The position numbers were made by a program, and so were the translations under genes. The notes under the pieces were generated by a model. The model ran no database searches and was not told the origin of the DNA. It saw nothing but the letters and a program-made list of their open reading frames with translations. Below, one piece after another: positions 18,206-26,752 of a DNA stretch of 32,388 nucleotides. Positions within the stretch are counted from its first letter, which is position 1, and each line of letters starts with the position of its first letter. Source of the stretch: an uncultured bacterium (GTDB taxonomy: Bacteria; Myxococcota_A; Polyangia; Polyangiales; Houyiibacteriaceae); assembly GCA_937998345.1 (NCBI GenBank), contig CALLDH010000037.1, positions 1-32,388 of the forward strand. The letters are read 5' to 3'.

Positions 18206-19377
18206 CCGGCGTTCGCACAGGCCTCGACCGCATCGCCCAGGGTGATTCGGAAGCGGTTCGCCTGGTCGCGGGACGAAACCTAGGTTTGCTGGCGCACGCG
18301 GCCAGCGTCGATCGGTCGCTCCGCTCCGCGGCTTCGATCCTCCAACAGGCAGGGGCCCGCGTTTCGGCGCTTTTCGGCCCCGAGCATGGGTTCGCGGGCG
18401 CCGCGCAAGACATGGTCGGCGTCGGGACCCACGACGCGGCGGAGGTTCCGGTCTACTCGCTCTATGGGGACGATGCGGAAGACTTGAGCCCGAAGCCGGA
18501 ATGGCTGCGGGACTTGGATGCAGTCGTCATCGATCTGCAGGACGTGGGGGCCCGTTACTACACATATGTGTGGACCGCCGCGCTGACGATGAAAGCCGCT
18601 GCAGCCGTTGGGACCGACGTGGTCATTCTCGATCGACCCAATCCTCTGGGCGGCGCGCGCGTCGAGGGCGCGCCACAGCGACCTGGGTATCTCTCGTTCG
18701 TGGGGCTTTATCCGGTCGCCGTCCGGCACGGGTTGACGATCGCGGAGCTGATGTACTGGGTCTGCGACAGCGAGCACATCGACCGCGACGTTTTGCAGCT
18801 CGTCTCCATGGATGGTTGGACTCGTTCGATGGAATGGAAGGACACCGGTCTTCCCTGGGTGATGCCGTCGCCCAACATGCCGACGCCAGACACCGCGCTG
18901 GTGTATCCTGGTGGATGCCTGGTGGAAGGCACCAAGCTCTCCGAAGGCCGAGGCACGACTCGGCCGTTCGAGGTCTGGGGCGCGCCCGGGCTCGACATCG
19001 GCCCTCTGTTGGCGCTCGACCTTCATGGAGTCACGCTGCGGCCCGTCGAGATCACCCCCACATTTCAAAAGCATGCAGGCCGAGGCTGCTCCGGAGTGCA
19101 AGTGCACGTCACCGACCCTTGGGTGTTTCGGCCCTACGAGACGTATCTTCGGATGCTTGCTGCCGTGCTGCCATCGATTCCTGCCGACGAGCGTTGGCGG
19201 ACAGAGGCCTACGAGTTCGTGTCCGATCGTCCCGCGATCGACCTTCTTAGCGGCGGTCCAGAGTTTCGAACTGCGATTGACGAGGGCGCGTCGATCGACG
19301 ACCTGCTTGCAGAAGAAGCGCGCGGCGCGGCCAAATTCGACGATGCGCGCCGAGCAGCATGGGTTTACGAGAAATGA
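18202..19377 (+). CDS. DUF1343 family protein (NamZ-like exo-beta-N-acetylmuramidase, GH171-type)
   Basis: TTG start; [101 protein letters not shown]. Confidence 0.9.
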   Translation: MTGVRTGLDRIAQGDSEAVRLVAGRNLGLLAHAASVDRSLRSAASILQQAGARVSALFGPEHGFAGAAQDMVGVGTHDAAEVPVYSLYGDDAEDLSPKPEWLRDLDAVVIDLQDVGARYYTYVWTAALTMKAAAAVGTDVVILDRPNPLGGARVEGAPQRPGYLSFVGLYPVAVRHGLTIAELMYWVCDSEHIDRDVLQLVSMDGWTRSMEWKDTGLPWVMPSPNMPTPDTALVYPGGCLVEGTKLSEGRGTTRPFEVWGAPGLDIGPLLALDLHGVTLRPVEITPTFQKHAGRGCSGVQVHVTDPWVFRPYETYLRMLAAVLPSIPADERWRTEAYEFVSDRPAIDLLSGGPEFRTAIDEGASIDDLLAEEARGAAKFDDARRAAWVYEK

Positions 19378-20315
19378 CGAAACCCGGTTTGATCGAGCGC
19401 GATCGCTTCCCCGGCTTGGTCAACGACCCGAACGACGGAGCCTTCGGTAACCACTCCGATCTTCGTGCCTAGCGCAGCGGCTTCGGGGCATTTCGGTGCG
19501 GTGAAGATCAGCTCGTAGTCTTCGCCGCCGGTGAGGGCGAGCGCGATCGGGTCAATGTCGAGCACTTTGCATGTCGTCTCGTACCCGGGGGCCGTCGGGA
19601 TTGCGTCTGCGTGCAGCGTCGCGCCCACGCCTGAGGCGGCGCATACGTGCGTGAGGTCTTGCAGGCAGCCATCCGAGACATCAACCGCGGCGGTCGCGAG
19701 GGCGGCCATTGCCTTTGCAACGTGCCCGTGCGTCGGCGGCCGTCTCCAACGCTCGACGAAGCTCGCCGCGTGGGCGAGCTCGGATTCGCTGGTTTGAAGA
19801 ATCGCGAGGCCGAGTGCTGCTGAGCCTAGCGTTCCCGTCACATAGACGGAATCGCCAGGCCTCGCGCCGTTGCGGGTGACCGACTTGCCGATAGGCAAGC
19901 CAAACACAGTCGTCGTCACCGACAAGGACGAGCCCTGGCTCAGGTTGCCACCGACGACCTGGGCTCCGGTCTTGCGGGCGGCTTCGGCGAGGCCTTCGAT
20001 CAACTCGCGAAACTGCTCGTCCGGGAAGTCCGAGTCGAGGGTGAGGGCGACCACGGAGGCGCTTGGTGTCGCGGCCATCGCCCAAATGTCGCTCACGGCC
20101 GCAACCATCGCCCGGTATCCGAGGTCGCGGCAGGAGATCAAGTCAGGCCGGAAATGGACGCCTTCCACTTGGGTGTCGACCGTGATGATGGTTGGCCGGT
20201 TGCCAAAGTCGATCACCGCCGCGTCGTCTCCGATGCCGACGACTACTTTCTTCGAGTCGCCGTCGAGCTCGAAGCGGGCTTTCAGCCAGCCGATTTTGGC
20301 GAACTCGTCATGCAT
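19365..20315 (-). CDS. thiL: Thiamine-monophosphate kinase
   Basis: VVVGIGDDAAVI, TVDTQVEGVHFRPDLIS, LGYRAMVAAVSDIWAMAATP, VVGGNLSQGSSLSVTTTVFG, DVSDGCLQDL. Confidence 0.95.
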   Translation of the reverse strand: MHDEFAKIGWLKARFELDGDSKKVVVGIGDDAAVIDFGNRPTIITVDTQVEGVHFRPDLISCRDLGYRAMVAAVSDIWAMAATPSASVVALTLDSDFPDEQFRELIEGLAEAARKTGAQVVGGNLSQGSSLSVTTTVFGLPIGKSVTRNGARPGDSVYVTGTLGSAALGLAILQTSESELAHAASFVERWRRPPTHGHVAKAMAALATAAVDVSDGCLQDLTHVCAASGVGATLHADAIPTAPGYETTCKVLDIDPIALALTGGEDYELIFTAPKCPEAAALGTKIGVVTEGSVVRVVDQAGEAIALDQTGFRHFS

Positions 20316-21714
20316 GGGCTTCGGCGGCGGGAAGCGTTACGGTGAAGATTGTGCCCTCGCCAAGCGCGCTGGTCACCTCGATCGTTCCGTCGTGGCCGTC
20401 GACGAGCTGTTTGACGATCGACAGTCCGAGGCCGGCTCCCCCATGGGCCCGCGTGGTCCCTGCATCGATTTGGTAGAACGCATCGAAAATCCTGGAGAGA
20501 TTCTCTTCAGGGATGCCCATGCCGGTGTCTTGGACGGTCAGAACTACGGCAGGCCGGCTTGCCGTGAACAACGCGGCCCCAAAGCCGGCTGGGCCTGCCG
20601 CGTCGACTTCGCCCGGCTCCGCACGGAGGACGACCTCGCCGCCTTCGCGGGTGAACTTCAATGCATTGTCGGCGAGGTTGAGCACGATTTGCTGGAGCCG
20701 AACCGGGTCTCCCCAGATCTTCGCAGTGCCGTCGGCTACCTGAATGTCGAGCGCGACATTGCGACGGTTGGCGTTGGGAACGATCGTCGATCCCACGTCG
20801 GAGAGCAGTGCACGCGGGTCGACCGCTTCGTGGTGGAGATCGAGGCTCTCGGCTTCGAGGCGGCCGAGGTCGAGTAGGCTGCTGATCAAGCCAAGCAATT
20901 GGTCCGCCTTGCTCCGAATCGTTTTCAGGAATTCTGCCTGGCCATCGCTTAGCGCGCCTGCGGCGCCGCTTTCGAGCATCTCGGTGTAGCCGATGATCGA
21001 CGTGAGCGGAGTTCGGAGCTCGTGGCTCACTGTGGCCAGAAACGTGGACTTGAGTTGGTCGAGTTGTTTCAGCTCGTCGTACGAGCTCTTCAGCGCTTCG
21101 TTCTTCTCAGCGAGCTCTCGGTAGTTTTCGCGCACGCTTGCGACCTGCATCGTCGAGGCGAGTTGAGCTCGATGACCCGAGAATACGAGTAGCTCGACCA
21201 CCCCCCTGAGGTGTGCGCAAAGCTCTTCGGCGATGTCCACGCGCACTCGCGGCATTTGGTCGAAGTGATCAAGGACAGTGGGGAGATCGGCTGCCTCGTC
21301 AATGGACGTGAGGGAAGCGGGTGGCCCCTGGGTCTCGGCGGGTACGTAGGGACCCACGATGAGGCGGCCGATAGGGCGACCCTGGTAGGCGAGGGGCACA
21401 ATTCGATACACGGCACCCGTGAAACACGGGTGGACGATGGTCTCCCCGGCCGGCTCCAAGTCCCGAACCAGGCCAACGGTGTTCGCGCACTCGCGTTCGC
21501 CGTTGCTCAGCGTGTTGACGTAGTTGCAGAGTGGTCGCTCACGATGCACGTCCGCGAGAAGGTCGCCTTCATGGGAAATAACGCGAACGGGGAGCCCAAA
21601 CAACGCGTAGAACGATTTGGCCACCGACGTCACCGAGTCGCGACTCAACACGTCTTCCAGGCGAACGACGTCGCCCATCATGATGTCCGCAGCGCGGGTG
21701 TCGTCCTGCATCAT
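20308..21714 (-). CDS. Sensor histidine kinase with N-terminal PocR-type sensory domain
   Basis: Cys-containing N-terminal domain (CNYVNTLSNGERECANTVG...HPCFTGAVYRIVPLAYQGRPIGRLIVGPY), then FLATVSHELRTPLTSIIGYTEML and N, G1, G2 boxes (NALKFT, DTGMGIPEE, GGAGLGLSIV). Confidence 0.88.
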   Translation of the reverse strand: MMQDDTRAADIMMGDVVRLEDVLSRDSVTSVAKSFYALFGLPVRVISHEGDLLADVHRERPLCNYVNTLSNGERECANTVGLVRDLEPAGETIVHPCFTGAVYRIVPLAYQGRPIGRLIVGPYVPAETQGPPASLTSIDEAADLPTVLDHFDQMPRVRVDIAEELCAHLRGVVELLVFSGHRAQLASTMQVASVRENYRELAEKNEALKSSYDELKQLDQLKSTFLATVSHELRTPLTSIIGYTEMLESGAAGALSDGQAEFLKTIRSKADQLLGLISSLLDLGRLEAESLDLHHEAVDPRALLSDVGSTIVPNANRRNVALDIQVADGTAKIWGDPVRLQQIVLNLADNALKFTREGGEVVLRAEPGEVDAAGPAGFGAALFTASRPAVVLTVQDTGMGIPEENLSRIFDAFYQIDAGTTRAHGGAGLGLSIVKQLVDGHDGTIEVTSALGEGTIFTVTLPAAEAHA

Positions 21715-22385
21715 CGCTCCCGTCGCCCCGGATTCTGTCTCAGCTTCAATTCAATTTCGTTCATGAATCGGACCGGGCTGATCCCGAATTTGTTCTCGAG
21801 TTGGTGTTCCTCCTCGAGCTTGTCCCAGGTTTCGCGAATCAGTCCCCGGAGCGTCTGCATGACGCCGTAGCCTCGCGTCGCAACGGCCTTGTAAATCGTC
21901 TCGCGACTTTGCTTCGCGAGCGCGTCGAGCTCCTCGTCCGTTCGCACGTCCTCCATGTCTCGTTTGTTGAACTGAATGATAATCGGGATGCGTCCCGAGT
22001 CGATCCCGGTCTCCTCGAGATTCTGCTTGAGGTTCAGAAACGATTCGCGATTGGCGTCCGCCTCGCTTCGCTGCGAATCCGCGATGAACGCGACACCGTC
22101 AGCCGCTTGGAGCACCAGTCGCCGCGTCGCATTGTGCATCACCTGCCCCGGCACCGTGAAAAGCTTCAATCGAATCGTGAGCCCGCTTTGCGAGCTCACC
22201 GTGATTGGAAGCATGTCGAAGAAGAGCGTCCGATCGTTTTGCGTCTCGAGCGTCATGAGCTCACCACAGGCGTTCGACGTGCCAAGCCAATGAATCGCTC
22301 GCAGGTTGGTCGTCTTCCCGCTGAGCGCCGGTCCGTAGTAGACCAGTTTGAGCGTCAATTCCTTGGCGGCGAAATCTACTTGCAT
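21711..22385 (-). CDS. mglA: MglA-family small Ras-like GTPase
   Basis: KLVYYGPALSGKTTNLRAIH P-loop, KLFTVPGQVMHNATRRLVLQAADGVAFIADSQ, IIIQFNKRD. TVPG in place of DxxG is the MglA hallmark. Confidence 0.9.
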   Translation of the reverse strand: MQVDFAAKELTLKLVYYGPALSGKTTNLRAIHWLGTSNACGELMTLETQNDRTLFFDMLPITVSSQSGLTIRLKLFTVPGQVMHNATRRLVLQAADGVAFIADSQRSEADANRESFLNLKQNLEETGIDSGRIPIIIQFNKRDMEDVRTDEELDALAKQSRETIYKAVATRGYGVMQTLRGLIRETWDKLEEEHQLENKFGISPVRFMNEIELKLRQNPGRRER

Positions 22386-22415
22386 TCCAAGCCGGGGAGC
22401 CGCTCACGACCGGGG

Positions 22416-22760
22416 CTAGCCCCGCATCAAGAGCAAGAGCCCCGCCCCCATCAACACCAACATGATAAAGAACGCGGCCCATGTCAGCGTCCTTTTGTGC
22501 TGGTTGGTGACGGGCCCAACCCGCGTGTCTTGCAGTTGCTGGGTTGCTAGCGCGATCAGGGTGTCGATCCGCTTGATGGCATCTTCACGACGGGAAGGGT
22601 CTGCTTCACGGACCTCGCGGTAGCGTTTGCCCGCATCCGGGAGCCGATCGAGCGCAACGCACAGACCCACGAAACGGCGGTGGGCCTCCTCGCTCTCCCA
22701 TTCGGCCTCGACTTGCGCCCATGCTTCCTCGATCGAATCCACCGGACACGAGAGTAGCAT
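22416..22760 (-). CDS. Small hypothetical protein with C-terminal transmembrane helix
   Basis: 114 aa, charged helical N-terminus and TWAAFFIMLVLMGAGLLLLMRG tail; 30 bp upstream of mglA on the same strand. Confidence 0.65.
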   Translation of the reverse strand: MLLSCPVDSIEEAWAQVEAEWESEEAHRRFVGLCVALDRLPDAGKRYREVREADPSRREDAIKRIDTLIALATQQLQDTRVGPVTNQHKRTLTWAAFFIMLVLMGAGLLLLMRG

Positions 22761-23002
22761 GGCCCCTAGCCGACGATGCTGGCGTTATCTGTGCCTAGAA
22801 GCGCCAATATCGCCCAAGAGGCCGAGCGCAGGAAGGAAGAAACGTGGCGCGTGCGTTCTTGTGGATAGGCTGTGGGCTTCCCACCTCCGATCTGCGGTCC
22901 GATACGCACCTACATCACCCTAAAAAACCTTTTGAATTCTATCACTTGGCTTGCAGAAAGAAGTTGACACCAATGGAGCTCGGGCCTTAGTTTCCAGCCG
23001 TG

Positions 23003-23039
23003 GTGGGAACTTGTGGGATCAAGTGCCAACCAGGTGCCA
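23003..23039 (+). promoter_or_regulatory. Putative MraZ operator: four approximately 10-11 bp spaced GTGGGA/GTGCCA repeats
   Basis: GTGGGAACTT GTGGGATCAA GTGCCAACCAG GTGCCA, directly upstream of mraZ. Matches the known TGGG-type repeats with about 10 bp period. Confidence 0.65.
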
Positions 23040-23059
23040 ACTAGCACGAGAGGGTTAGG

Positions 23060-23512
23060 TTGTTCCGAGGACGCTACGAGCACAGCATCGATGCCAAGGG
23101 CCGCACCTCCGTTCCCTCGCGTTTCCGCGAAGTGATGGCGGGGCAGGGCGACTCGAAGCTCGTGGTCACGACCGGGTTGGACACCTGTCTCGTCGCCTAC
23201 CCGATGGCGGAATGGCTCGCGTTCGAGAAGCGCCTTTCCGAGCTTCCAGGGTTCGACGCGGACGTGGTCACCCTCAAGCGAATCTACGTCTCCGGCGCGG
23301 TCGAATGCGAGGTCGACAAGGTTGGTAGGCTTCTGATCCCTGCAGCCCTTCGCAAGCATGCCGGCCTCAAGCGAGACGCGCTCTGGGCGGGAATGGGAAG
23401 CTACATCGAGCTCTGGGCAAAGCAAAGCTTCGAGGAGCTGCGCAGAGATGTTCTCAGCGACGAAAATCGCCGTTTGGGGATCGCCAAACGGTTGGCGGAG
23501 CTCGGCCTGTGA
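23060..23512 (+). CDS. mraZ: Transcriptional regulator MraZ
   Basis: TTG start; FRGRYEHSIDAKGRTSVPSRFRE and VECEVDKVGRLLIPAALRKHAGL: two AbrB/SpoVT-like MraZ repeats. Confidence 0.95.
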   Translation: MFRGRYEHSIDAKGRTSVPSRFREVMAGQGDSKLVVTTGLDTCLVAYPMAEWLAFEKRLSELPGFDADVVTLKRIYVSGAVECEVDKVGRLLIPAALRKHAGLKRDALWAGMGSYIELWAKQSFEELRRDVLSDENRRLGIAKRLAELGL

Positions 23513-24399
23513 GCGAGTTCGAGCACACATCGGTCTTGCTCGCGGAGGTTCTCGAGCAGCTCGCGCCCGTATCGGGCGGCGTCTACGCAGATGTGACGCT
23601 CGGTGGAGGAGGGCACGCGCGGGCGATCTTGGAACGCAGTGCTCCGGATGGCCGTTTGGTCGGAACCGATCGCGACCCCAGCGCCCTCGAAGCTGCGGGG
23701 ACGGTGCTTGCAGAGTTCGCCGACCGCGTGACGTTACGCAAGGCGCGCATCAGTGAGCTTCGGGAGGTGCTGACCGCGCTCGACATCCAACACGTCGACG
23801 GCATCGTCGCTGATCTCGGGGTCAGCTCCGCCCAGCTCGATCAAGTAGAGCGCGGTTTTTCATTAGCCAAAGAGGGGCCGATCGACATGCGCATGGACCC
23901 GACCGAGGGCGAGAGCGCGCTGGATTTGATCGGCCGTTGCGACGCCGAAGAGCTAGCGAATGTGATCTACCGATACGGCGAGGAACACCGTTCGCGGAAG
24001 ATCGCGCGCTCGCTGCGGCGGGCGTATGAGGAGGGGGAGCTCGAAACGACCGCCGACCTACGGCGGGCAGTGCATCGAGCAACCGGAGCTCGTCGCGGGC
24101 GCATCGACCCTGCGACCAAGACTTTTCAGGGGCTTCGCATCGCGGTGAATGAGGAGCTCGCAGAGCTCGAAGGGTTGCTGGAACAGCTGCCAAGCGTGCT
24201 GCGAGTTGGAGGCGTCGTCGCCGTGATCAGTTTTCACTCACTCGAGGACCGAATCGTGAAGCACACGTTCCGCGACAGTGAGCATCTTTCGCCGTTGACG
24301 AAGCGACCGATCATTGCTTCCGATGAAGAGCGCGAGAACAATCGGAGGTCACGGAGCGCGAAGCTCCGGGCTGCTCGCCGTGTAGAGGTGGCTGCATGA
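23509..24399 (+). CDS. rsmH: 16S rRNA (cytosine1402-N4)-methyltransferase RsmH (MraW)
   Basis: EHTSVLLAEVLEQL, YADVTLGGGGHARAIL, VDGIVADLGVSSAQLDQVERGFS, FQGLRIAVNEELAELE, VISFHSLEDRIVK. Confidence 0.97.
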   Translation: MSEFEHTSVLLAEVLEQLAPVSGGVYADVTLGGGGHARAILERSAPDGRLVGTDRDPSALEAAGTVLAEFADRVTLRKARISELREVLTALDIQHVDGIVADLGVSSAQLDQVERGFSLAKEGPIDMRMDPTEGESALDLIGRCDAEELANVIYRYGEEHRSRKIARSLRRAYEEGELETTADLRRAVHRATGARRGRIDPATKTFQGLRIAVNEELAELEGLLEQLPSVLRVGGVVAVISFHSLEDRIVKHTFRDSEHLSPLTKRPIIASDEERENNRRSRSAKLRAARRVEVAA

Positions 24400-24701
24400 A
24401 GGGTCGCTTTCTACCTTTGTGGTGTGTCGCGGTGTTCGCAACGGCTGCGGCTTTCGTCGTTCATCTCTCGATCCGATTCGAGACTGTCCGCCTCGGGTAT
24501 GAGGTGAGCGAGGAGCGCGGACGGCAACGCGAGCTTCTTCAAGATCGCCGTTTGCTGTCCATCGAGGCGGCGACGCTGCGGCAGAGCGGTCGCGTCGAAA
24601 CGATTGCGCGTGGAACGCTCGGCATGGAGATGCCGAAACCGACCCGCATCGTCACGATGAAGGAGAAGCAGAGTCGCGCGGCCGCGGGGAGGGTCCGGTG
24701 A
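24396..24701 (+). CDS. ftsL: Cell division protein FtsL-like
   Basis: About 100 aa, N-terminal TM helix plus coiled coil, lying between rsmH and ftsI; TIARGTLGMEMPKPTRIVTM. Confidence 0.85.
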   Translation: MKGRFLPLWCVAVFATAAAFVVHLSIRFETVRLGYEVSEERGRQRELLQDRRLLSIEAATLRQSGRVETIARGTLGMEMPKPTRIVTMKEKQSRAAAGRVR

Positions 24702-26752
24702 GAAACCGGCGGCAGCGATGGTTTCGAGCTCGGATCGCGCTGCTCGGGGCGTGCGTGATGTCTGTGGCGCTGCTCGTGATCGTTCGGGCGTTTCACGTTC
24801 AGATCGCGACCGGCGATCGTCTGCGGGAAATGGCCGAGGATCAGCACCTCCGCCACCTTCGGGTTTCTCCGCGACGGGGTGCGATCTACGACCGGCACGG
24901 GGCGGAGCTCGCCGTGAGTGCAGACGTCGACAGTGTCTACGCCAATCCCCGCCGCCTCAAGGCAATGGAGCAAGACCCGCAAACCGTTGCGAGGCGGATT
25001 GCGAAAGTTCTCGACGTCGATTACGAGCGGCTGGCGAAGCGCCTCGCGGCGGACCGCTATTTCGTCTGGATCGAACGTCAGGTGACGCCCAACGAAGCCA
25101 CGCGCATTCGAGAGCTCGACATCCCGGGTATCGAGCTGATGACCGAGGCTCGCCGCTACTACCCAAACCGCCATCTCGCCGCTCATCTGCTCGGATTTGC
25201 CGACATCGACGGGAGAGGCATCGAGGGCATCGAGCTCGCCTACGAGGACCGACTTCGGGGCTCGGATCGACGGGTCGAGGCGATTCGCGATCGGCGCGGT
25301 CACGTCGTCTTTGCGGACGACATGGAAGATGATCGCACGATCCAAGGGCAGAGCGTGGTGCTGACCATCGACAAGGCGATTCAGCACATCGCGGAACGCG
25401 AGCTCGCGTTGGGTGTGCGTACGTTCGAGGCTCGCGGCGGAAGCGTCGTGGTCATGGATCCTTCGAGCGGCGAGATCTTGGCTCTAGCGAACTACCCGCC
25501 GTTCAACCCGAACGAGCCGTCCAAGCATCCCATCGCGCACCGTCGTAACCGGGCGGTGGTGGACCGTTTCGAGCCGGGTTCGACCGTCAAACCCTTCACC
25601 ATGGCGGCAGCTTTGGCGTCCGGAGCTGTCAAACCCAATCAGTCGATCAACTGCGAGAACGGTGTGACGCGATTAGGGGGGCGCCTCCTTCACGACGCGC
25701 ACCCCTATGAGTGGCTGACCCCCACGCAGATCCTCGCCTATTCCAGCAACATTGGCACTGCGAAAATTGCACTGGACCTCGGCAAGAAGGATCTCTATCG
25801 GGGGTTTCGCCGCTTCGGATTTGGCGAGCCGGCGGGCCTCGGTGTGCCTGGTGAGACGGCGGGCATCCTCCGTCACTATAGGCGCTGGTACGAGATCGAC
25901 ACGGCGGCCGTTTCCTTCGGACAGGGCATGAGCGTGACCAACGTCCAGCTTGCGACGGCGATGAGCGCCATCGCCAATGGGGGCCGGTTGATGCAACCGA
26001 TGCTGGTGCGCAGCATGTCCGACGGGCACGGCGCGATGATCGAGGAGAACAAGCCGCGGGTTCGGCGGCAGGTGGTTCCGCGACGCGTTGCCAAGCTCGT
26101 GGGACAGATGCTCACCGCGGTGACCGAGCCCGGCGGGACGGCGATGGAAGCGGCGGTCGATGGTTATCTCGTCGCAGGCAAGACCGGCACGGCCCAAAAG
26201 GCCGACTACGTTCATGGTGGTTACGCCAAGGACAAGTGGCTAGCGTCTTTCATTGGGTTTGCGCCTGCGGACCGGCCCTCCGTGGTGATATCCGTCGTGA
26301 TCGACGAGCCAGTGATCGCCCACTACGGCGGCACCGTGGCAGGACCCGTGTTCCGCCGTATCGCCGAGGTCACGCTCCGGCACATGGGGATCACACCGGA
26401 AGGCCGGCAAGCGGTTCTCGCCAAGAGGAAGGAACAGCAGATCGCCGTGGTTGAGACGGAGACCGCTGCCAAAGCGGAGCCAGTCGAAAAGGGCGAGAGC
26501 GCGGTGCCGGATGTGCGCTCGCTCCCGTTGCGGCAGGCCGTTATCGCCCTGCACGCAGAGTCGTTGGTCGCGGAGGTCCAAGGATCGGGCGTCGTGGTCT
26601 CGCAAGAACCCGCACCGGGCAAGGCGGTTTCGCACGGGTCGGTGGTCCGACTCCAGCTCGAGCGTCGGCGTTTCGACACCGATTCGGCGGCTACACAGAC
26701 ACGCTCCAAGACGCTCGCATCGGCGGTGCCCAGGGGGCCGCATGTCCCCTGA
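24698..26752 (+). CDS. ftsI: Peptidoglycan D,D-transpeptidase FtsI (PBP3-type) with C-terminal PASTA domain
   Basis: RRGAIYDRHGAELAVS, FEPGSTVKPFTMAAAL (SxxK), YSSNIGTAKIA (SxN), VAGKTGTAQKA (KTG); VPDVRSLPLRQAVIALHAESL..SQEPAPGKAVSHGSVVRLQL (PASTA). Confidence 0.95.
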   Translation: MRNRRQRWFRARIALLGACVMSVALLVIVRAFHVQIATGDRLREMAEDQHLRHLRVSPRRGAIYDRHGAELAVSADVDSVYANPRRLKAMEQDPQTVARRIAKVLDVDYERLAKRLAADRYFVWIERQVTPNEATRIRELDIPGIELMTEARRYYPNRHLAAHLLGFADIDGRGIEGIELAYEDRLRGSDRRVEAIRDRRGHVVFADDMEDDRTIQGQSVVLTIDKAIQHIAERELALGVRTFEARGGSVVVMDPSSGEILALANYPPFNPNEPSKHPIAHRRNRAVVDRFEPGSTVKPFTMAAALASGAVKPNQSINCENGVTRLGGRLLHDAHPYEWLTPTQILAYSSNIGTAKIALDLGKKDLYRGFRRFGFGEPAGLGVPGETAGILRHYRRWYEIDTAAVSFGQGMSVTNVQLATAMSAIANGGRLMQPMLVRSMSDGHGAMIEENKPRVRRQVVPRRVAKLVGQMLTAVTEPGGTAMEAAVDGYLVAGKTGTAQKADYVHGGYAKDKWLASFIGFAPADRPSVVISVVIDEPVIAHYGGTVAGPVFRRIAEVTLRHMGITPEGRQAVLAKRKEQQIAVVETETAAKAEPVEKGESAVPDVRSLPLRQAVIALHAESLVAEVQGSGVVVSQEPAPGKAVSHGSVVRLQLERRRFDTDSAATQTRSKTLASAVPRGPHVP

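Noticed and set aside
22936-22960. Possible sigma-54 type promoter (TTGGCTTGCAG) upstream of mraZ
   Set aside because: Spacing between the TGG and TGC elements is far too short for a -24/-12 promoter.
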